64,000 nt of DNA, from NCBI GenBank assembly GCA_910574715.1, contig CAJTCH010000004.1:136588-200587 (forward strand). Reading direction: 5' to 3'. The notes beneath the pieces were generated by a model that did no database searches, was not told where the DNA came from, and was given only the letters and a program-made list of their open reading frames with translations. Shown here in pieces: positions 54,697-63,919 of the stretch (its first letter is position 1; every line of letters starts with the position of its first letter). The position numbers and the translations under genes were made by a program. The DNA is from Lachnospiraceae bacterium. Lineage in GTDB: Bacteria > Bacillota > Clostridia > Lachnospirales > Lachnospiraceae.

Positions 54697-56388
54697 ATGT
54701 TGGCAGATTGTAATTATGATGAAAAAGTATTTACAGAACAGGCAGAATATATAGATAGCGCTAATTTAGAAAATTGGCACATTGAGCATCCTAATGAAAA
54801 GTTAATAATGAAAAAACTGTGTCAAGGAGGAGCTAAGCTTTTGACTGGTCCTAGAGGGTGCGGAAAAACAACGTTGCTGCTAAAAGCTTATAATGAAATG
54901 AGACATAGAAAAGATGTTTTTTCTGTATACGTTAATTTCAAAACTTCGTTAAAAATAGAACCTTTATACAGAAAAAATACGAATGGTTCCTACTGGTTTA
55001 ATCAATGGCTTTTTCTAAAAATATATAAGGGAATCTTTAAGAGTTTACGAGATTATGAAATTGCTGATTCAATAGATTTAGTTTTTAATGAAAAAGATAT
55101 AGATAGTTATATTAATAAAATTGAATTAGGAATTGTTGACGAAATAAGTACGGTTAATGAGTTGCTTTCAATTTCTATTTTAGAGGATGAAATAAAAAAA
55201 ATACTAAGCGTTAGAGGAATGTCATCATGTGTTTTATTGTTAGATGATGCAGCACATGCATTTTCAAAAGAACAACAATATGATTTTTTTGAGTTTTTTA
55301 GAAATATTAAAAGTAGGGAAATATCGCCTAAGGCTGCGATTTATCCGGGAGTTACTAATTTCTCGGCTTCTTTTCATGTAGGGCATGATGCTGAGGAAAT
55401 TAATGTTTGGATAAAGGTTACAGATGATGATTATATTGAGTTTATGACAAAATTGTTACAGAAACGATTTCCTGCGGAGATATTCTTACAACTAACTAAA
55501 GATAAAGATTTATTGAATTTGATATGTTATTCAAGCTTTGGAATACCTAGAGCTTTATTAAATATTGTTCATAATCTTTGGAAAGGAAAAAAATCTGTAG
55601 AAATGGATTGCAGTAGAAATGGTATTTTGAAGTCAATAAGACAAGTGAACGGATTGTTTATGAATATATATAAGTCGTTAGAAGAACAATTGCCTATATA
55701 TAAAGAGTTTGTAAAAAAAGGTGATGGGATTTATGAAACATTGTTAGAGTCACTAAAACAGTATAATAAAGAAAAAGATTTTTTCAATCAGGCGGTCGAA
55801 GTGGGAATTAAGAAACCTATCCCTGTCGAGTTAGACAAAGTATTTAATTTTCTACAATATGCAGGTTTGTTAATGTATGCTAGAGAATTAAGCAGGGGAG
55901 AAAATGGGCGATATGCTATTTATATCATTAATTATGGCTTTTTGATAGAGAAGAATGTGTTTGGAGGGAGGACAAACATAAAAAATGTAGAATTAGCGAC
56001 AGCTTTAAAAACAAGAAATATGCATGAATATAAAAGATTTACCATTGAAAGTTTATTGGGAGAGGGGGATATTAGAGATATGTTTCCATTTTCCCTGCCG
56101 CCGTGTCCCAAATGCCACACTCCGAGAATTTCTGCTGATACTAAATTCTGCTCAGAATGTGGTGAAAAATTGGTCACTCCCTCTCTTTTTGAGGAGTTAG
56201 TGAAAAATGATATAAGCAAGTTGCCGCTGACTTCACATAGAGTCGAAACAATAAAACAGAATTCTACTATAAGAACAATCAGAGATATATTAATGGATAA
56301 AGACCATAAAGAATTACGTGGTGTTCCGCAGGTGGGAGCATATTGGACAAATAGAATTTTTTCATATGCAGAGGAGTACATTGGATGA
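54697..56388 (+). CDS. AAA/ORC-type ATPase with zinc ribbon and HhH tail (BREX accessory)
   Basis: Protein of 563 residues, not a BREX core protein. Walker A is TGPRGCGKTTLLLKAYNEM (about 50-68), Walker B CVLLLDDAAHAFS (about 178-190), followed by EFFRNIKSREISPKAAIYPGVTNFSASFHVGHDAEE, a pattern I associate with an ORC/Cdc6-like group of bacterial defence ATPases. A C4 zinc ribbon lies at about 470-488 (CPKCHTPRISADTKFCSEC), and the end (KELRGVPQVGAYWTNRIFSYAEEY) resembles a helix-hairpin-helix DNA-binding motif. Its last 4 bases overlap the HEPN-motif gene. Base composition is much more AT-rich than brxC. Probably a sensor or motor for the neighbouring effector; function unproven. Confidence 0.85.
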   Translation: MLADCNYDEKVFTEQAEYIDSANLENWHIEHPNEKLIMKKLCQGGAKLLTGPRGCGKTTLLLKAYNEMRHRKDVFSVYVNFKTSLKIEPLYRKNTNGSYWFNQWLFLKIYKGIFKSLRDYEIADSIDLVFNEKDIDSYINKIELGIVDEISTVNELLSISILEDEIKKILSVRGMSSCVLLLDDAAHAFSKEQQYDFFEFFRNIKSREISPKAAIYPGVTNFSASFHVGHDAEEINVWIKVTDDDYIEFMTKLLQKRFPAEIFLQLTKDKDLLNLICYSSFGIPRALLNIVHNLWKGKKSVEMDCSRNGILKSIRQVNGLFMNIYKSLEEQLPIYKEFVKKGDGIYETLLESLKQYNKEKDFFNQAVEVGIKKPIPVELDKVFNFLQYAGLLMYARELSRGENGRYAIYIINYGFLIEKNVFGGRTNIKNVELATALKTRNMHEYKRFTIESLLGEGDIRDMFPFSLPPCPKCHTPRISADTKFCSECGEKLVTPSLFEELVKNDISKLPLTSHRVETIKQNSTIRTIRDILMDKDHKELRGVPQVGAYWTNRIFSYAEEYIG

Positions 56389-57227
56389 TAAATTGGAAAG
56401 AATGTGTTAATAAATCAGCTGGAAATGAAAGAGTAGAGGACATTCAATCCTATTTGACAATAGATATGCCTGTTTATAAGGCTCCAATTGATGAATTTTA
56501 TGTAGAAGTAAAAAAGATTGTAATGTACTCATCGAATATTCAAATGTTAGAGGAAAATGAATTTTTAGGTCCATTGCTATATGTGGGAATTATTTCTAAA
56601 ACAGAGAATTACATTAGAGAAATTTTGACAGAGTGTATTAAAATTTGTCCAATCTGTAAAAGAGAAACGGCTAATCGAAGTGTTTCTTTTGGCTCAATGA
56701 TGTGGCAGAGAAGTGGAGAATTTGAAAAGGGTATTTTTGAAAATATATCCTTTTCAGATAGTTCTGCGATAAAAAAAGAACTAAAAAATAGTTTAAAGGT
56801 TGATATAAATAAAAATGAATTATTAAGTGAGCTATTAGATGAATTTGATAAGTTATGTCAAATGCGCCATGCTATTGTTCATTCAAGCCGCGTTTTGGCT
56901 GGGAAAAATGCTATTCAGTTGAATATACCGCCTAGTATTGACAAATTATCTCTCAGAGTTGGATATGCACAATTACAGGAATGTGCAAGTATTTGTACAG
57001 CATGTGTTATGACCTTTAACTTAAAATTGTTTGAAGTAATGGGGCATCGGTGGGCTATAGATTGGCGGCGTTTAACAGATTTTTGGGATGAAGAAAAAGA
57101 GGACGAATATTTTTCAAAGATATGGGATATTTTTTCATCAGTGATAGATCGAAATGAAGCCGATTTGGCAGAAATGACAAAAGCAGAGTGCATAAATGCA
57201 ATAAAAATAGAGTACCAATTAGACTGA
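56385..57227 (+). CDS. HEPN-motif protein, putative RNase effector
   Basis: Helical protein of 280 residues. The segment LDEFDKLCQMRHAIVHSSRVLAG holds R161-H-A-I-V-H166, the R-x4-H motif of HEPN ribonucleases, placed at the start of a helix after a Leu/Asp/Lys-rich helix as in that fold. A CPIC pair (Cys88, Cys91) may bind metal. Translation is coupled to the ATPase by an ATGA overlap, a layout typical of ATPase-controlled HEPN toxins in antiphage systems. The assignment rests on motif and context; full-length similarity is not established. Very AT-rich compared with the core BREX genes. Confidence 0.75.
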   Translation: MINWKECVNKSAGNERVEDIQSYLTIDMPVYKAPIDEFYVEVKKIVMYSSNIQMLEENEFLGPLLYVGIISKTENYIREILTECIKICPICKRETANRSVSFGSMMWQRSGEFEKGIFENISFSDSSAIKKELKNSLKVDINKNELLSELLDEFDKLCQMRHAIVHSSRVLAGKNAIQLNIPPSIDKLSLRVGYAQLQECASICTACVMTFNLKLFEVMGHRWAIDWRRLTDFWDEEKEDEYFSKIWDIFSSVIDRNEADLAEMTKAECINAIKIEYQLD

Positions 57228-57343
57228 CAAATATTATATGTTCATTTAAAGTTTACATAATTGAAAATTATTATTGAAGAACTTGTTGAAAAGCATTTAG
57301 TGGTTATAAATAATTGAAATATATTTTATGAATTGGAGGACAA

Positions 57344-58036
57344 ATGATATATCATGTAATTCCAGCAATTATTGTAGTTGCATTGATTGTAACAGGATTT
57401 ACAATTAAATGTAGAAGGATAAATTCTTATAATAAACGTTGCGACTTCACGACAGAGTTTAATAATAAATTTTTTGATTTTGTTAATGAGACTTTTTCAT
57501 CATATCGTATAGACAATAATAAATATAGTGCGGTTATTATGGAAGTTGATAAAATACAGCAAGAGCTTGGAAGGGATGGCGTACTTAGCAGTTTTTATGA
57601 TCCCTTACATGGTGTGCAAGGTAGAAACTATCAGCTATTTATGAATATTATGCCTGAAATACGCTATGCTGTCTCTGAAAGAGATAATATTATAATAATG
57701 GAAAGAATCAATCAGCTCATGGGGGTATGTGAAGATGCGTTGAAAAGGCATATAGGGAATTTGGAGAGAGCTATCGAGAATGAAAAGAAAGGATTGTTCA
57801 ATCCGATTACGTGTCTTGGAGAGGGAATTAGGTGGCTTGTAGGACTTCCGGTAGATATTTTATGCTGGGCAGGTCTATATAGTGCAGCCAGAAGCCAAAA
57901 AATAAAAGTTAGTACCATATTCAAGATAATAAGCAACATTATCGTGGTAATAGGTCTGATTAGTTCGATTGTTACGATTGCGTTAGGATGGGATGAGTTC
58001 CTAATAATGTTGCGGAACTGTATAGACAGAAAGTGA
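57344..58036 (+). CDS. Small membrane protein of the nested module
   Basis: Protein of 230 residues without a recognised family. One N-terminal membrane helix (VIPAIIVVALIVTGFTI, about 6-22), a soluble helical middle (to about residue 160) and two C-terminal hydrophobic segments (GIRWLVGLPVDILCWAGLY and IISNIIVVIGLISSIVTIALG). GAATTGGAGG is upstream. A 116-base spacer separates it from the HEPN gene, and its stop nearly touches pglZ. It may be an independent orphan, a membrane effector, or part of the inserted module; I cannot tell. Confidence 0.75.
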   Translation: MIYHVIPAIIVVALIVTGFTIKCRRINSYNKRCDFTTEFNNKFFDFVNETFSSYRIDNNKYSAVIMEVDKIQQELGRDGVLSSFYDPLHGVQGRNYQLFMNIMPEIRYAVSERDNIIIMERINQLMGVCEDALKRHIGNLERAIENEKKGLFNPITCLGEGIRWLVGLPVDILCWAGLYSAARSQKIKVSTIFKIISNIIVVIGLISSIVTIALGWDEFLIMLRNCIDRK

Positions 58037-58044
58037 GGCTTGTT

Positions 58045-60579
58045 GTGGCAGAATTAAATTTAAAGCAAATTGTAGATAAGCTGAATACAGAATTTTCCGG
58101 AGATACCAGAAAACTTGTCTTTTGGTATGATGAAAAAGGTGAGTTTGCAGAGGATATTGATGGAATTGAGCTTGCCAATGCAAAAGTATATAAATTGGAG
58201 CAGGGTAATCAGTTTTACACAAAGTATTTCTTGGAAAAGGTGGATACCATCACAAATTATCTGGTATATGCGCCTTTTCCGAAACCTCCGGTATCTGAAA
58301 ACCATCTGGAGGACACAATGCTCTATTCTAAAAGATTTTATGCTGACCGGGCATCTCTTTTGTCGGTTGATTTGGGAATTGAGGAAAAATATAAACCAAT
58401 CATAGAAAAGCATATTAAATTCTTTGCAAATAAAGAAAGAACACAGCGTTTCTATGATTTAGAGATAGAGAATTTCAATGAGGAAAATATCCTTATGGGA
58501 CTTATGAGTGCTGTTTGTAAGACACGTACCTGCTCTTTTGATGAAGTGATTCGGGTATTGCTTACGGATGACACTTTAGAGGATAACAAGTTTATTGCAG
58601 ATTTTGGTAAATTTGATTTGCTGGAATCATTTTGGAAATATGTAGAGCGGCAGTTTGGTTATTCATCTCCTGCACCGACTTTGGAAAAGTTTGTGATTTC
58701 TATGTTTGTGACATATGCAGACCGATATATCAGCACGGAACTTCCGAAGGGATGGAAAGGATTTGTTTCTTATAAATCTGGTAATATCATTGCATTCATG
58801 GATAACCTGATGAATAACGTGCTATATAGGGATAGATATGATGAACTGTCAGCTTATGTAGCAGGGGTGTTGGATGCAGGAAAGATACTTTCAACGTATG
58901 AGACGGAAGCTCTGGTTGAATGCGATTCCTTTGCAGAAATTGATATTATTCTGATACGCTGGATAAAAGAGAGACTGCTTGCAGAAGATTTGATTGCCAG
59001 ACTGGATGATAAAAACTTGTGTGAAATATGCGAGATACGATCTAAGATGCACTTTGGAAGAAAGTACGCAAAGGTCTACCAGATGCTTAGTAATGCGTAC
59101 TTTATCATCAGTCAGGCAAGCTATGCGCCGGTAGATGGATTCAAGAAGATTATAGATAATTATGTGGCAAGTGACTGCGTAATAGATTGCAGCTATAGGG
59201 CGTTCTATACGGACTATGATGAATTGGAGGATACATCCGGTTTAGAGGAACTTCGTGAACTTGTGGAAAATATTTATACAAATGAATATCTTGGAAAACT
59301 GTTACCTAAATGGAATGATGGATTGAAGGAACAGGATGCACTTACAGTGATACCATTACAGAGAGATTTCTTTCGTAAATATGTGCGCTCTAATAAGGAG
59401 CGTACAGTAGTAATTATTTCAGACGGTATGCGCTTTGAGGTTGGATGCGAGTTATATAAGCGGATGCAGGACAACCCTAAATGTAAGGATTCCTTATCTA
59501 TTAAGCCAATGCTTAGTGTACTTCCATCCTATACAAGACTTGGTATGGAGGCATTACTGCCACACAAGACATTAGAACTGACTGACGATTTTAAAGAGCT
59601 TGTGGATGGGAAGTATGCAGTTGATACATCAACAAGACAGGCAGTATTGCAGTCTTATGTAGCTGAAAGTCGTTGTGTAAAGTACAGTGACATTAAAACC
59701 CTGAAAGGCATGGAGCTTAGAGAAATTTTCACATCACAGCAGGTGGTCTATATTTATCACGACCGGATTGATAATGCAGGAGAGAATGCAGAGGATGAGG
59801 TATTTCGGGCTTGTACAAAAGCAGTAGATGAGATTTCAGAACTTATCCAGAGAATTTCAAACAGTGCAAATACCTACCGATTTATTGTGACATCTGATCA
59901 CGGATTTATTTATAAGAGAAATCCGGTACAGCAGAGCGATAAGATAAGTACAGCAGAAGAGCCGGGCAAATTGAAAAAGCGCAGATATATTGTTGCAAAG
60001 GATCCGGTAGTAGATGATGGCGTATTAAATATAGGATTGGGATATATGCTTGGCAATGAAGACGATAAGATGATATCTTACTCTTGCAGTACAAGCGTAT
60101 TTTCTGCAAAAGGCAATGCCGGACTTAATTATGTACATGGCGGTTCATCTCCACAGGAAATGTTAGTCCCGGTAATTGACATTAAGATGGATAAGGGTGC
60201 GGTGGAAACACGTGCCGTTCAAATTATGCTTGTGAGCCTGATACAGAAAATAACAAACCTGATTACTACGCTTGATTTTATTCAGTCAGAGCCAGTCAGT
60301 GATGTGGTAAAAGGAACGACATATAAGCTCTATTTTCTGTCAGAGGATAACAAAAATAATTTTGTCGAAAAGATTTCCAATGAAAATATTTATGTGGCAG
60401 ATAAGAGAGATGGAGATGTACAGAAAAGATTGTTCCGTATGCGTTTTACATTTAAGAACAAGAAATATGACAAGAGCAAAAAGTACTATCTGGTAGCTTA
60501 TGATGAAAGTAATGATGTGGAAGTGTTCCGACACGAAGTTATCATGGATGTGGCGTTTGCAAATGATTTTGGATTTTAA
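58045..60579 (+). CDS. pglZ: BREX protein PglZ
   Basis: Alkaline-phosphatase-superfamily protein of 844 residues required for BREX. Metal-site signatures are VVIISDGMRFEVG (Asp near residue 460), VTSDHGFIYKR (Asp-His near 618) and VHGGSSPQEMLVPVI. GTG 58045 is preferred: GTGAGG lies 6 bases upstream and translation then starts AELNLKQIVDKLNTEFSGDTRKLVFWYD as in relatives; an in-frame GTG at 58033 overlaps the previous stop. Followed by brxL 17 bases later. Confidence 0.95.
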   Translation: MAELNLKQIVDKLNTEFSGDTRKLVFWYDEKGEFAEDIDGIELANAKVYKLEQGNQFYTKYFLEKVDTITNYLVYAPFPKPPVSENHLEDTMLYSKRFYADRASLLSVDLGIEEKYKPIIEKHIKFFANKERTQRFYDLEIENFNEENILMGLMSAVCKTRTCSFDEVIRVLLTDDTLEDNKFIADFGKFDLLESFWKYVERQFGYSSPAPTLEKFVISMFVTYADRYISTELPKGWKGFVSYKSGNIIAFMDNLMNNVLYRDRYDELSAYVAGVLDAGKILSTYETEALVECDSFAEIDIILIRWIKERLLAEDLIARLDDKNLCEICEIRSKMHFGRKYAKVYQMLSNAYFIISQASYAPVDGFKKIIDNYVASDCVIDCSYRAFYTDYDELEDTSGLEELRELVENIYTNEYLGKLLPKWNDGLKEQDALTVIPLQRDFFRKYVRSNKERTVVIISDGMRFEVGCELYKRMQDNPKCKDSLSIKPMLSVLPSYTRLGMEALLPHKTLELTDDFKELVDGKYAVDTSTRQAVLQSYVAESRCVKYSDIKTLKGMELREIFTSQQVVYIYHDRIDNAGENAEDEVFRACTKAVDEISELIQRISNSANTYRFIVTSDHGFIYKRNPVQQSDKISTAEEPGKLKKRRYIVAKDPVVDDGVLNIGLGYMLGNEDDKMISYSCSTSVFSAKGNAGLNYVHGGSSPQEMLVPVIDIKMDKGAVETRAVQIMLVSLIQKITNLITTLDFIQSEPVSDVVKGTTYKLYFLSEDNKNNFVEKISNENIYVADKRDGDVQKRLFRMRFTFKNKKYDKSKKYYLVAYDESNDVEVFRHEVIMDVAFANDFGF

Positions 60580-60596
60580 GTAAAGGCGGTGGCAGA

Positions 60597-62651
60597 ATGA
60601 GCGATTTTCAATATGAAGGCGATACGGAGCTTTTGGAAAAATTGCAGAGAAACTTTGCCGGAAAGATAGTACGCAAAGACCTTACAAAAAGAATAAAAGA
60701 AGGAGCAAATGTTCCGGTATATGTATTGGAATATTTGCTTGGTATGTATTGTTCATCATTGGATGAGGATGAAATAGAGGCTGGTGTGGAAACGGTAAAA
60801 AGGATACTGGCAGAGAATTATGTCAGACCAGATGAAGCACAGAAAATTATTGCAAAGCTGCGTGAAAAGGGAACGTATACTGTAATTGACCGTGTATCTG
60901 TACATCTGAATATCAGGGAAGATATTTACGAAGCTGAGTTTTCAAATTTAGGGATAAAGCAAGTTCCAATTGCAGAAAGCTATATTCGGGATTATGAAAG
61001 ACTATTATGTGGCGGTATCTGGTGTATAGTCCAGATGGAATATTACTATGATGAGGCTGATAAAAACCGTTCTCCGTTTTTGATTCATAAGCTCACACCG
61101 ATTCAGATGCCAAGCCTTGACTTTGATGAAGTGAAAGAAGCAAGGGAAAATTTCACGGATGATGAATGGATAGATGTGGTACTTAGAAGTGTGGGTATGG
61201 AGCCGTTACAATTTGACAAGCGTGTGAAATGGCTGCATCTTGCACGCCTTATTCCGCTTGTAGAAAATAATTACAATCTTGTGGAGTTAGGACCAAGAGG
61301 GACTGGTAAATCACATATTTACAAAGAAATCAGTCCTAACAGTATTTTGGTGTCCGGCGGTCAGACAACCGTGGCAAATTTATTTTATAACATGGGAACA
61401 AAGCAGGTCGGTCTTGTGGGAATGTGGGACTGCGTTGCTTTTGATGAAGTTGCGGGCATTAAGTTCAAGGATCAGGATGGAGTCCAGATTATGAAAGACT
61501 ATATGGCATCCGGTTCTTTTGCCAGAGGTAAAGAGGAAAAGAATGCTTACGCTTCAATGGTATTTGTCGGCAATATCAATCAGAGTGTAGATGCAATATT
61601 AAAGACTTCACACTTGTTTGAGCCTTTTCCGGAGAGTATGGGAAACGATACGGCATTTTTAGACCGCATCCATTGTTATATTCCGGGATGGGAAATACCT
61701 AAGTACAGACCGGAGTTCTTTACGAATGACTACGGTTTTATCACAGACTATTTTTCAGAGATCATGCGTGAACTTAGAAAAATCTCATATGCAGATGCCT
61801 ATGCGCATCATTACAGGTTGGGGAACAATTTAAACCAGCGTGATGTAATTGCAGTAAAGAAAACGGTATCCGGTATGATTAAGCTCATTCATCCGGATGG
61901 AAAGTTTGATAAGGAAAGCGTTGAGGAAATCCTACGTTTTGCGCTTGAAATGAGACGAAGAGTGAAAGAGCAGCAAAAGAAAATTGGCGGTATGGAGTTT
62001 TATGATGTCAATTTCGCTTACATAGATAATGAGACATTTTCAGAGGAATATGTACCAGTACCAGAGCAAGGGGGCAGTAAACTTATTCCTGAAGGCATGA
62101 GTAAACCGGGACATGTATATACAGTTGGTCACAATAAATCTGGTATGCTTGGTGTCTATAAGATGGAAATGCAGATGACCGCTGGAAATGGTAAGTTTGA
62201 AAAGACCGGATTGGGTACAGATAGAGAAGCGAAGGAAGCCGTGGATACGGCATATCGCTATCTGAAAGCAAATGCAAAATCAATTAGTGGTTCAATTAGT
62301 CTTACTACTAAGGATTATATTATGGATGTGCAGGATATGAATGGTATTGGAATGACAAAAAATCTGTCTCTTGCCTCTGTAGTTGCGATTTGTTCTGTTG
62401 CATTAGGAAAGCCAGTAGTAAGCAGTGCGGTTGTTCTTGGGGATTTCAGTATTGGCGGTACTGTTATGAAGGTAGAAGAACTTGCGAATACGCTTCAAGT
62501 ATGCTTAGATAGTGGGGCAAAGAAAGTACTTTTACCAATAACATCTGCTGTTGATTTGGGAAGTGTACCGGCAGAGCTGATTGGATGCTTTAATCTTATT
62601 TTTTACAACAGTGTTGAGGATGCAGTGTTTAAAGCATTGGGTGTGGAATAA
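60597..62651 (+). CDS. brxL: BREX Lon-like AAA protein BrxL
   Basis: AAA+ protein of 684 residues with a C-terminal Lon-protease-like domain; in type I BREX it forms DNA-binding barrels and is needed for defence but not for methylation. Walker A is GPRGTGKSHIYKE (about 232-244), Walker B VAFDEVAGIKF, with YIPGWEIPKYRPEFFTNDYGFITDYFSEIMRELR following. The Lon-like tail shows GMTKNLSLASVVAICSVALGKPV, GDFSIGGTVMKVEELANTLQVCLDSGAKKVLLP. Last core gene of the operon. Confidence 0.95.
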   Translation: MSDFQYEGDTELLEKLQRNFAGKIVRKDLTKRIKEGANVPVYVLEYLLGMYCSSLDEDEIEAGVETVKRILAENYVRPDEAQKIIAKLREKGTYTVIDRVSVHLNIREDIYEAEFSNLGIKQVPIAESYIRDYERLLCGGIWCIVQMEYYYDEADKNRSPFLIHKLTPIQMPSLDFDEVKEARENFTDDEWIDVVLRSVGMEPLQFDKRVKWLHLARLIPLVENNYNLVELGPRGTGKSHIYKEISPNSILVSGGQTTVANLFYNMGTKQVGLVGMWDCVAFDEVAGIKFKDQDGVQIMKDYMASGSFARGKEEKNAYASMVFVGNINQSVDAILKTSHLFEPFPESMGNDTAFLDRIHCYIPGWEIPKYRPEFFTNDYGFITDYFSEIMRELRKISYADAYAHHYRLGNNLNQRDVIAVKKTVSGMIKLIHPDGKFDKESVEEILRFALEMRRRVKEQQKKIGGMEFYDVNFAYIDNETFSEEYVPVPEQGGSKLIPEGMSKPGHVYTVGHNKSGMLGVYKMEMQMTAGNGKFEKTGLGTDREAKEAVDTAYRYLKANAKSISGSISLTTKDYIMDVQDMNGIGMTKNLSLASVVAICSVALGKPVVSSAVVLGDFSIGGTVMKVEELANTLQVCLDSGAKKVLLPITSAVDLGSVPAELIGCFNLIFYNSVEDAVFKALGVE

Positions 62652-62766
62652 GTACTTCAAGAACTTAGTGTTTGTGAGCGTTGGGGAACATCTGCGGTGT
62701 AAAAGATATTATTACTGTTAGTGTCATAAAAGAATCTGATGTAGTATGACGGAAGATAAGTATTAA

Positions 62767-63249
62767 AAGTTAAGTAGCTGGGATGCAACACTTGAATTGC
62801 TTTGGATATTTAAAGACTGGGTTGAAAATAATAGAGGATGGGATGAAGTATTATCCGCTTCCACAAGTAAAAGGGAAAAGTCGTTACAAAGATTTTTACA
62901 TCTTTCGGGGAAATATTATTGCAGCCAAAATAACATAGACATGACTTTTGAGACAAATGAAGGTCCGGGTCCGGTTGATTTGAAGATGAGCAGAGGAAAC
63001 GACAAGACTGTTGTTGAGATAAAACTCTCTTCAAATGCTGACTATATTCATGGATATGAAGAACAGATTGAGCAATATGTCAAAGCAGAAGGAACAACAC
63101 AAAGGGTATTTGTGTATGTGAAAGTTGGAAATCCTGGACGAGATAAAAGGATAGAGGAACTTCATGCATCAAGACTGAATAATGGGGAAAATCCGAGGGA
63201 ACTTTTTATCATAGATTCTCAAGAACAAACATCAGCGAGTAAGAGATAA
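62767..63249 (+). pseudogene. PD-(D/E)XK nuclease remnant, 5' truncated
   Basis: The frame from 62767 (after a TAA) encodes LSSWDATLELLWIFKDWVENNRGWDEVL, then SKREKSLQRFLHLSGKYYCSQNNIDMTFETNEGPGPVDLKMSRGNDKTVVEIKLSSN. GPVDLK and VEIKL give the Asp...Glu-x-Lys of a PD-(D/E)XK nuclease. I know this as the C-terminal domain of a much longer protein family; no credible start or ribosome site is seen (a TTG at 62797 is possible), so the N-terminal part seems lost. A short expressed nuclease cannot be excluded. Confidence 0.6.
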
Positions 63250-63261
63250 TATATTATTTAC

Positions 63262-63286
63262 AATTGTGCAGACGGTCTGCACAATT
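63262..63286. promoter_or_regulatory. 25-base perfect palindrome before DUF1016 gene
   Basis: AATTGTGCAGAC (63262-63273), central G, and GTCTGCACAATT (63275-63286). It ends just before the ribosome binding site of the next gene and has no T-tail; candidate operator or 5' hairpin. Confidence 0.6.
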
Positions 63287-63301
63287 TGGAAGGAAGGTAG
63301 T

Positions 63302-63919
63302 ATGCTTATAACATCGAATGAGTATTTGCAAGCAGTACAAGAAATAAATGATTATGTGAATCAGGCTAAATATAGAGCATCCGTTAGTGTGAATAGTGAA
63401 GTGCTGAAAACAAACTTGTTCATTGGAAGTGTGATTATTCGTAACTCCGAATGGGGTAATAAATTCGTTGATAATTTATCTAAGGATATGAGGATGAAAT
63501 ATCCCGGTGCAAAAGGGTATTCTGTTCGAAATTTAAAGTATATGAAGAAGTTTGCACAGATTTTTGCTGAGGATGATGTGGATAAGTATGGATTGGCAAG
63601 GATTACTTGGAGCCATCATCAAGTGTTGATGAGTAAGGTGTCAAGCAAAGAAGAATATGTATGGTATTTGGAAAAAACTTTAGAGCATGGATGGTCGGTA
63701 GATGAATTGGCATCCCAAGTGAAGGGCCAGTTGTATGAGAGGCAAGTTGTGGCAAATAAGATTTCAAATTTTGAAAACAGATTGCCTATTGAACAAAAGG
63801 ATATTGTTATAAGTACTATGAAAGATCCATATATGTTTGATTTTATCAATTATACAGAGGATATGTTGGAAACAGATATAGAAAATGAGTTGGTAAGGAA
63901 TGTTGAGACTGTAAAATAA
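63302..63919 (+). CDS. DUF1016 N-terminal domain protein, lacking nuclease domain
   Basis: Protein of 205 residues with the DUF1016 N-terminal region: VQEINDYVNQAKYRASVSVNSEVLKTNLFIGSVIIRNSEWGNKFVDNLSKDMRMKYPGAKGYSVRNLKYMKKFAQIF and WSHHQVLMSKVSSKEEYVWYLEKTLEHGWSVDELASQVKGQLYERQ. In full-length relatives (about 340-370 residues) the region around LETDIENELVRNV leads into a PD-(D/E)XK nuclease domain; here it stops three codons later, so the catalytic half is missing. ATG 63302 has GGAAGGTAG upstream. It may be a remnant or a stand-alone specificity subunit. Confidence 0.8.
   Translation: MLITSNEYLQAVQEINDYVNQAKYRASVSVNSEVLKTNLFIGSVIIRNSEWGNKFVDNLSKDMRMKYPGAKGYSVRNLKYMKKFAQIFAEDDVDKYGLARITWSHHQVLMSKVSSKEEYVWYLEKTLEHGWSVDELASQVKGQLYERQVVANKISNFENRLPIEQKDIVISTMKDPYMFDFINYTEDMLETDIENELVRNVETVK

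Noticed and set aside
54697..57227. Identification of the inserted pair as PrrC or a type IV restriction enzyme (BrxU-like) known from other BREX loci
   Set aside because: No PrrC-type ATPase-anticodon nuclease fusion and no DUF262/GmrSD motifs were seen; the proteins are separate and differ in motifs.
45825..62651. Type 2 BREX (Pgl) assignment
   Set aside because: No PglW kinase; gene content and order (BrxA, BrxB, BrxC, PglX, PglZ, BrxL) are type I.
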